Origin: Pampus argenteus | Lineage: Eukaryota; Chordata; Actinopteri; Scombriformes; Stromateidae | DNA: 64,000 nt | Direction: 5' to 3' | Assembly: GCA_036937835.1 (NCBI GenBank) | Contig: CM072877.1 | Span: 20,366,501-20,430,500 of the forward strand | The notes under the pieces: model-generated | What the model saw: only the letters and a program-made list of their open reading frames with translations | What the model was told of the DNA's origin: nothing | Databases searched by the model: none | Translations under genes and position numbers: made by a program | Part shown: positions 32,791-64,000 of the stretch, in pieces | Layout of the letters: every line of letters begins with the position of its first letter | Numbering within the stretch: position 1 is the first letter of the stretch

Positions 32791-35269
32791 TAATCTACAA
32801 ACTGTGTCTTCAGCACTGTTTGTATATGAATAAAAAATACGATTAACTTTTTGCTTTGTGGATTTTTTCTAACACACTTACGGTATGTATTTTTACATTT
32901 ACAGATGTTTTACAGTGTCCATATGCATCAGTGTCAAGTTTCCTTGCTGGAGTTTATATCATAAAACAAATATACTATAATAGATATTTGGAGTGAGTCA
33001 TGTTGAGTATTTATACATTGTGGTATTTCTACTTTGACTGGAGTAAATATTCTGAATACTTATATTCATATATCCCTGTTTCACTGTTTGGAGCTGTGTG
33101 TGCAGCAGTTAACTGTAAACTGCCTTCAAGGACGAAGATATGAGAGAGTACCGGTTTAAATTACAGCCTGCGTTCAAAACAATGCTGTTATTCCCAGTTT
33201 ACAGGGTAGATGTTTCTATTAACGGTGTAGCAGTGCAGTACATGAAGGTACAAGCAACAGGATGTAAAGTTAAAGAGGAATAAGGAGGTCTGGGAAAGAT
33301 TTTAGACTCTGCATAAACAGCTGATCACTCCCCTTTAAGTGTCTCCTCGTTTCATTACCTTGGAAACACCACGTTAAACCTGCTCTGCCTAATGAAATGT
33401 TAAGGTCAGCCGTATGAGTCATGCTAACCAGGGTTATTATTTTATAATAATGTCATATCTTAATATGATGGATTATGGATTTAGATAGGTGACAGTTATA
33501 TTAGTTACATAAATACCTAATTAAATGTTTAATAGTAAATGAACTGCATTTATATCAAAGTCAACATTCTCATTTTATTATACATGTTGAAGACATGGAA
33601 GAAAATAGCATTGTTCCTGTCATATTTTATACTGCAGGATGAAGAAATGAATGAAGAAATGGAAGATTCACTTTTAACTTTAATAAATGTGTGACGGCTG
33701 AGCTGGATGCTGGAACCTGTAACCTCATAAACGGATGTAGTTGGTTAATCATGAGCTTCTGTCGTGTGTCAGGTACCAGAGTCATAGACTGGCTCATAGA
33801 CTTTACATTAGGATGACATCACGGACTCTAAAATAGCTTTCCGAGGTTCTGGGAAGGTTTTGTAAACATAAAACCTTCATTGATTAGAAATTATGAATTA
33901 TGACCCAAACTCGTACCTGTTTGAATGTGTCATTAGTGTTGCCTGATTGGCTCGATGCTTGTTGTGACCTAATTATATAAAGTGTCTTTGTTGAGCTGCA
34001 GATCTTTGACAATCTCATTTGAACCGAATATCTCACAGGAATTTCTATTGATCCAAAGCAAACATGAGACTTTGATTGAAGCTCAGATAAAGTTTCGGAT
34101 CATCATCCTACGTTACATCAATAAATGTTGGATGGAGGAATTTCAGACACTTTATAATCTGTAGCTTCGTCTCACCTTTTTAACTATAAATGATTTTATT
34201 AATTACTTACAAAATGGTTTTTTAATGTATCGATGTTTTCAAAATGCACTTTAAGTTGTACTGAAGTTTGAACCCTGTGTGAGGAGTCTGAGTGGGCGTT
34301 TCCCATGGCAACGGTTGACTGACATCTGAGAGCTAGTGTTGCTAGGAGACAAGGATGCTCTACTGACACATCATACTGTATTTCCTACAAACGTTCATCA
34401 GTCTCGTTCCAACATGCATCATGCTGCTTTTGAATGCATCATTACCAGCAGCATGGGAGTGTATTATTAATTTAGTCCATAAATCTGTTTCTTCCAGATG
34501 TTTACAGGTTGTTTAATACATTTTACTAAACAGTAGAGTTCATTCATTTGCCCATTTGTGCATCTTACATGTTATCATTTAGCTTTTATTTGTTAACATT
34601 TCTTTTTTTTTTTGCTGACAAAGCGAAAGCTCGGGGGTGCAGAATGACTCCATGTCGCTTTGTTTTGGGGCGCTTGCTGATACAACTGATGATGTTCCTC
34701 TTGGGATGACGGTCTCCTCAGTTTGTGTGTAATCTACTGTATATTCCTGCATGAGTCACACATCAGAAAGCCGTGAAAAAGGAGCGCAGCCGCCAGCTCT
34801 CATTAGAAGCTGCTGAACAGCTGCACATTAGGTACATAGGCCACATCAGTAGGAGACCTTCCTCTGTGATTACATCTCTGCTGCCACACATACATCCACA
34901 CTGAGCACAAGTTATGCATACCCAGCCTGATTGTCCTCACTTGTAATTGCTGTGTGATTTACAGTAATAGACCTGCATCGGTGTCTAACACGGTTTCTAA
35001 CATTGACTCCTGTGATCGAACATCCTGTTTATATTCCTGTTAACCAAATTGATGAGGTAAGACAAATAAAATTAAACCTGAGTAATATATAATTGATGCA
35101 TTCACCACGTGTCCATAGATCAGCAAGTGTCAAATGTTGCCTATAGCTCTAATATTATCTGTTATCTGACTGCTGCAGGCCAAATGTGGCTTGTTAGGAA
35201 ATAGAGGAGCTATAGAGGATCTCCACTTTAGCAAACATCCACTGCTAAGGGCATCTTACAAAGAGAGCA

Positions 35270-35301
<32 letters not shown>

Positions 35302-35349
35302 TCAGCTGCAGTGTGTGTGTGTGTGTGTGTGGGTGGGAAGAAACTTTGT

Positions 35350-35391
<42 letters not shown>

Positions 35392-35974
35392 GTCTATGTG
35401 ATGAAGCTGTCAGATAAACGTGCAGTACTTGAGTAAATGTACGTCGTTACCACTGTGAGTCTCTGAATGTGACCTCTGCCGTGTGAAACAGAAACATGAA
35501 GGAGGCAGAAAACTCACAACAGCAGCGTGAGATGCAGACGCAGCGGAGGAAAGTAGAGAGATAAGAGAGATGAGATGGGGGGTGGGGGTGGATTAGACAG
35601 AGGGAGAAGGAGATGCAATGAGGACGGATTATGGAGGGGGGATTGGAGGAGTGGGGGGGGTTATCTTTCACAGAAATAATGATATCTGTTCTCCTTCAGA
35701 GGCTGCTGTCTGATCATTTTATTCTTTGTTGATCAGAGATGGAGGAGACCGGCAAAAATCAGGCAGTTTATCCATGTGGACAAAGATCCTGTTCAGACTC
35801 TCTGGATAAGAAACGTACAGGACATTACATGCAGATGATGGTTTGTTGTAACACTGAAGATATTCTGAACATGATCTGTTCGTCCTGGAGATTATCTCCA
35901 TCAGTTATGATGACAGCTTGGCTCATAAGCTACAGCTGACGTTGTTTATTTGTGTTTACAATCTTTACAAGTGA
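32791..35974. other. Intergenic region between myo18b and sez6l (left part)
   Basis: No gene seen. It contains a CA tract (35271-35297) and TG tract (35313-35331) separated by a short core TGCATCAGCTGCA that together form a near-perfect hairpin, followed by (TAGA)n at 35350-35391. Confidence 0.65.
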
Positions 35975-36377
35975 CAGGATGGAAAGAGTAGAAGAGTTGA
36001 TGAATAAGGAAAATGAGAGAGAACGAAGAGTAGAAGAGGTGACTGTTGTGGACCAGGAAGTAGCAAAGATTAGTGAGGATGAAGTGAGGAGGGCATTGAA
36101 GAGGATGAAGAGTGGGAAGGCACTCAGTCCTGATGATATACCTGTGGAGGTATATAAGTGTCTAGGAGAGGTGGCAGTAGAGTTGTTGACTGGGTTGTTC
36201 AACAGGATCTTAGATAGTGAGAAGATGCCTGATGAATGGAGAAGTGTGATGGAGCCCATCTTTAAGAACAAAGGAGATGTGCAGAGTTGTGTCAACTACA
36301 GAGGAATAAAGCTGATGATTCATACAATAAAGTTATGGGAAAGAGTAGTTGAAGCTAGACTAAGGACAGAAGTGTGA
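35975..36377 (+). mobile_element. LINE reverse-transcriptase fragment
   Basis: An open reading frame carries the N-terminal part of a non-LTR reverse transcriptase: SEDEVRRALKRMKSGKALSP, DDIPVEVYKCLGE, FNRILDSEKMPDEWRS, PIFKNKGDVQSCVNYRGIKL. These correspond to the early RT motifs, ending VVEARLRTEV-stop. The catalytic FADD-type box and everything after it are missing, so the copy is inactive. Confidence 0.88.
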
Positions 36378-36389
36378 ACAGCAGCCACC

Positions 36390-37265
36390 ATACCACACAG
36401 GAAAGTGCAAGAAACAGAGATAAAAGAAGAAAAACAACACATACAGTACAAAAACAGTGCAGGTGTCTTAAATAGAGACGTTAAAAAGTGCAACATAGGA
36501 GTGCAACAGCTAGAGGGCAGGAGGAGGTAGATGTGTTGCTTGTTGTAGGGAGGGCTGGGGTTATGAGAGTTCACCTGTCTGGGTGTGTGTGTCCGGGGTT
36601 GTTGACAGTCCTGATGCTCCCAGAGGGCAACAGGTCAAACAGGTGGTGGGCAGGGTGTGAGGGGTCTCCTATGGATCTGGAGATGTGCTCCAGGGTGGGC
36701 AATGGGCCGTGTTTATGACTCTGTGCACCGCCTTACTGTCCTCTCTAGCTCGTCCCTGTAAGCTGTCTCATCCTCACCACAGATGAATCCAACCACAGTG
36801 GTGTCGTCTGCATATTTTATAATGTGGTTGGTTGGGTGGGTCGTAGAGCAGTCGTACGTGTACAGGGCGTACAGCAGAGGGCCCAGGACGCAGCCCTGAG
36901 GAGACCCGGTGCTGAGTGTGATGGTGGAGGAGTGGTGGTGGTGGCCGAGTCTCACAGACGGTGGATGACTCAACAGAAAGTTTTTAATCCAGCTGCAGAT
37001 GGGGAGGAGGATCTGTAGCTGCAGGAGTTTGTTGTGGAGAAAGTCCAGGATGATGGTGTTGAATGAGCTGTAGTCCATGAAGAGCATCCTCACGTAGCTC
37101 TTCTTGTTCTCCAGGTGGCTCAACGCTGCATGTAGTATTAGCGTAAAGCATCCTTAGTGGACCAGTTTGCCCTGTAAGTGAACTGGTGGGGATGGACAGA
37201 CGTCAAGGCTACCGGTCTGTAATCACTGAGGCTGTCTATGGCAGGTTTCTTGGTGGATGGTGTTC
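36390..37265 (-). mobile_element. LINE fragment of a second family, reverse strand
   Basis: On the minus strand, 37123-36713 encodes a partial RT: GSPQGCVLGPLLYALYTYDC and then IIKYADDTTVVGFICGEDET, i.e. the RT palm with the YADD catalytic box. Further LINE-like sequence extends upstream (to about 37265) and downstream toward 36390 (typical 3' part). It is truncated and has frame damage. It abuts the opposite-strand LINE at 36377. Confidence 0.85.
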
Positions 37266-37573
37266 AGTAATGGTTAAAATTAGAGTCTGGTCATTATGAC
37301 CTTTGTTTGTTTCCATATCTGATTCCAGCGCTGTGGACAGAGTCTGGAAGTAAAAACACAGTGAACATTTTCTTTGTGTATGAGTTGTGTCCTGTTCTTT
37401 GAATCTCTGTTTCTCCTCCATCAGCCTGTCTGGATGTGTCAGCAGCTGAAAGTTTCAAGTGAAAAATCCTGCAGAAGCTGTGAGACAGCTGTTGTAGCAG
37501 GTTGTCTAATGAGCTGTGTTACGTCTGTGCTACTAGAAGCCAACCTCAAACCACAGACAGACGTCTCATCCCC

Positions 37574-37576
<3 letters not shown>

Positions 37577-37620
<44 letters not shown>

Positions 37621-37698
37621 AGTCTGTCTGTCTGTCTGTATGTCTGTCTGTCTGCCTGTCTGTCTGCCTGCCTGCCTGTCTGTCTGTCTGTCTGTCTC
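37577..37698 (+). repeat. (CTGT)n tetranucleotide repeat
   Basis: About 120 bp of TCTG units with a few point variants (TCTA, CCTG). Confidence 0.95.
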
Positions 37699-38483
37699 AG
37701 GAGCTTGTTTTTAAAGTGATATTTCTGAATCATTTATAACCTTTGCTGTACATTATACACAGGCCAAGAGCCAGAGAGCAGTTTGAGGGTTGAAACCGAA
37801 GACTAAAATATATATTTTCTTTATATGAAACTGATGTTGTTGTTTTAATAACAGCAGGCATTTTTCTGGTCAAATCTGAAGTTAAAGCTGCACTAACTAA
37901 TGTTTTATTAATTATTTTTTAACAGACACAGTTACTGTAGAGCAGCTGGTGAACATAGTGGATGTTTAGATGTTTCCCTCAGGAGTCGGTAGAGAGCAGA
38001 AACAGAGATAACAGACACATGATGATGATGATGCGCCACTTTTAACTTGATAAAGTTGATAATAAATCAGTGTTTCTGCTGAACAGCTCCAATAAAAGTT
38101 GACATTTTATTCAAGTCAGTCTTAAAGTCACATGTTCATATGTAACACGTTGAGTTAAGTTAAGATCATAGAGGGTTAGGGTTAGCCTTCAAACTGTCTT
38201 TATATTGAGTTATTACCTACACATTCATTGTCTGTATAGTGCTAGTATAAATGTTACAACTAATGCTACTGAGTGTTTTTTTATGTATATTTTGTTGTTG
38301 TTTTTGTGAATACTACTTTTACTAATCAACTACCAAGAATATGATAAATAAATTACCTGATCAATCATGAGACATCAGCTCTGTGTTCAGTCTAATAAAT
38401 CCTCCATCGACTGCAGTAAATTACTGTGGTAACATACAGCTACTTATACAGATTAGTATGTTGGGATGAGATGGCTCATAGGT

Positions 38484-38708
38484 CAAAGCCACCTCCTCCA
38501 CCTCCTCCTCATCCTCCTCCACCTCCTCCTCATCCTCCTCCACCTCCTCCTCTTCCTCCTCCTCCTCCTCCTCCTCCTCCTCCACCTCCTCCTTTTCCTC
38601 CTCCTCCTCCTGCTCCTTCTCTTTCTCCTCCTCCTCCTGCTCCTCCTCCTCCTCCTCCACCTCCTTCTCCTCCTCCTCCTGCTCCTTCTCCTCCTCCTCC
38701 TCCTCCTC
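38484..38708 (+). repeat. (CCT)n polypyrimidine tract
   Basis: About 225 bp of almost pure pyrimidine on the + strand (CTC/CTT/CAC units), interrupted by a few A and G bases. It lies about 440-660 bp upstream of the sez6l ATG. Poly-Pro and poly-Glu frames across it are artefacts. Confidence 0.93.
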
Positions 38709-38824
38709 ACATCCTCCCATCCTTCCAATACATCTGCTAACATGGGACACTGTTATTATACTCTCTGTCTCCATCTTATGTAAGTGTGTTCTGAACTTAC
38801 TGCAGCCTGAGTTTCATTATCATT

Positions 38825-38827
<3 letters not shown>

Positions 38828-38868
<41 letters not shown>
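38828..38868 (+). repeat. (GT)n microsatellite upstream of sez6l
   Basis: About 41 bp of GT, about 280-320 bp before the sez6l ATG. Confidence 0.95.
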
Positions 38869-38869
<1 letters not shown>

Positions 38870-38874
38870 TGTGA

Positions 38875-38904
38875 AGGGGGTGGGCGGGTGAGGGGGCACG
38901 CACA

Positions 38905-38948
<44 letters not shown>

Positions 38949-39144
38949 GACAGATCGGAGGCAGAAAGCAGGAGTCTCCTTGCAGACAGGAGGATGCTGA
39001 GCTGACTCTCTGATCCGCACCGCGTCGTTACCGGCTCTACCTGACCGCACTGACCGCACAGCAGCTACGACAGCACGGCTTGTGTTCAGGCTCTCCGCGG
39101 TACATCACCCTTACTTCTCCTCTGGAGGACCGGCTTTTGTCGCC
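38875..39144 (+). promoter_or_regulatory. sez6l: Likely sez6l promoter / 5'UTR
   Basis: The stretch holds a GC-box-like GGGGGTGGGCGGGTGAGGGG (38876-38895), a pure (GA)n tract at 38908-38945, then CpG-rich sequence to the ATG at 39145. The context TCGCCATGC is a fair Kozak sequence. No TATA box is evident. The exact transcription start cannot be set from sequence. Confidence 0.5.
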
Positions 39145-63724
<24,580 letters not shown>

Positions 63725-63869
63725 GTGAGACTTCTCTCTTTATACATATGTGGAATCAAACTGTTGGCTTTATGCATGTACACAGTAGTTTATTGATCGT
63801 ATTGATGCTGCCTTTATGCATGTGACTGACAGTTTGCTAAACCCCTCCCCCAAATGGTGACTGTCCAAT

Positions 63870-64000
63870 CCAAATTATCGATTTCATTATCGATTCATCT
63901 GCTGATTATTCGTTTAGTTGTTTGGTCCATAAAATTGTGAAACCTGTCGATCACTGTTTCCTAAAGCCCAAGATGACGTCCTCAAATGTCTTGCCCCTGT
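63870..64000 (+). repeat. Dispersed teleost repeat copy
   Basis: Contains GATTATTCGTTTAGTTGTTT and GGTCCATAAAATTGTGAAAC, then CCCAAGATGACGTCCTCAAA. It is the best-preserved of the copies that resemble each other near 8965, 10060, 20800 and 28290. It is cut by the window edge. Confidence 0.55.

Noticed and set aside
38166..38186. TTAGGGTTAG as an interstitial telomeric sequence
   Set aside because: Fewer than two full units; similar GGGTTAGGG bits occur by chance near 44750 and 57298.
38426..38783. Long poly-Pro, poly-Leu and poly-Glu/Arg open frames over the CCT tract
   Set aside because: All frames of a (CCT)n repeat are open; there are no splice sites or conserved flanks.

Overview
This window is vertebrate nuclear DNA, almost certainly from a ray-finned (probably percomorph) fish. 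The genes are split into many small exons with GT-AG introns, several only 70-90 bp long. CA/TG and other microsatellites are dense. There are degraded LINE and Tc1/mariner pieces and dispersed repeats of types I know from teleost genomes. No bacterial, plasmid, phage or CRISPR content is visible, and I saw no convincing tRNA or rRNA gene.

Layout, all genes on the + strand. (1) 1-9773: mostly non-coding. It holds an unrecognised, frame-broken coding relic (about 5983-6818) and one perfectly spliceable exon (7460-7536) encoding the second coding exon of a G-protein-coupled receptor kinase 2/3. No other GRK exon is visible. (2) 9774-32790: a complete myo18b gene (unconventional myosin XVIIIB), about 41 coding exons plus one 3'UTR exon, about 2,120 residues. 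It has a short N-terminal extension, a divergent motor head, an IQ-like neck, a long coiled coil and a serine-rich tail with MYO18B-specific blocks. (3) 32791-38870: an intergenic region with two LINE fragments in opposite orientation and many simple repeats. (4) 39145-63724 and beyond the right edge: the first 13 coding exons of sez6l (seizure-related 6-like), a type I membrane protein with signal peptide, linker, CUB and Sushi domains. Its transmembrane and cytoplasmic exons lie outside the window. Intron 1 is 15.3 kb and holds only repeats and a Tc1/mariner relic.

The order GRK3 - MYO18B - SEZ6L, all in one orientation, is the same as on human chromosome 22q12.1 (from memory). It is paralogous to MYO18A - SEZ6 on 17q11.2. 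The proteins do not form a pathway: MYO18B is a sarcomere protein of striated muscle and SEZ6L a neuronal/secretory surface protein, so their adjacency is conserved synteny.

I found no new biological system. The items most worth checking are the orphan grk3 exon, the unidentified coding relic, an apparently non-canonical first splice donor of myo18b, a myo18b exon bracketed by complementary TG/CA tracts, microsatellites acting as splice-acceptor tracts, and a palindromic 25-bp minisatellite in the myo18b 3'UTR intron.
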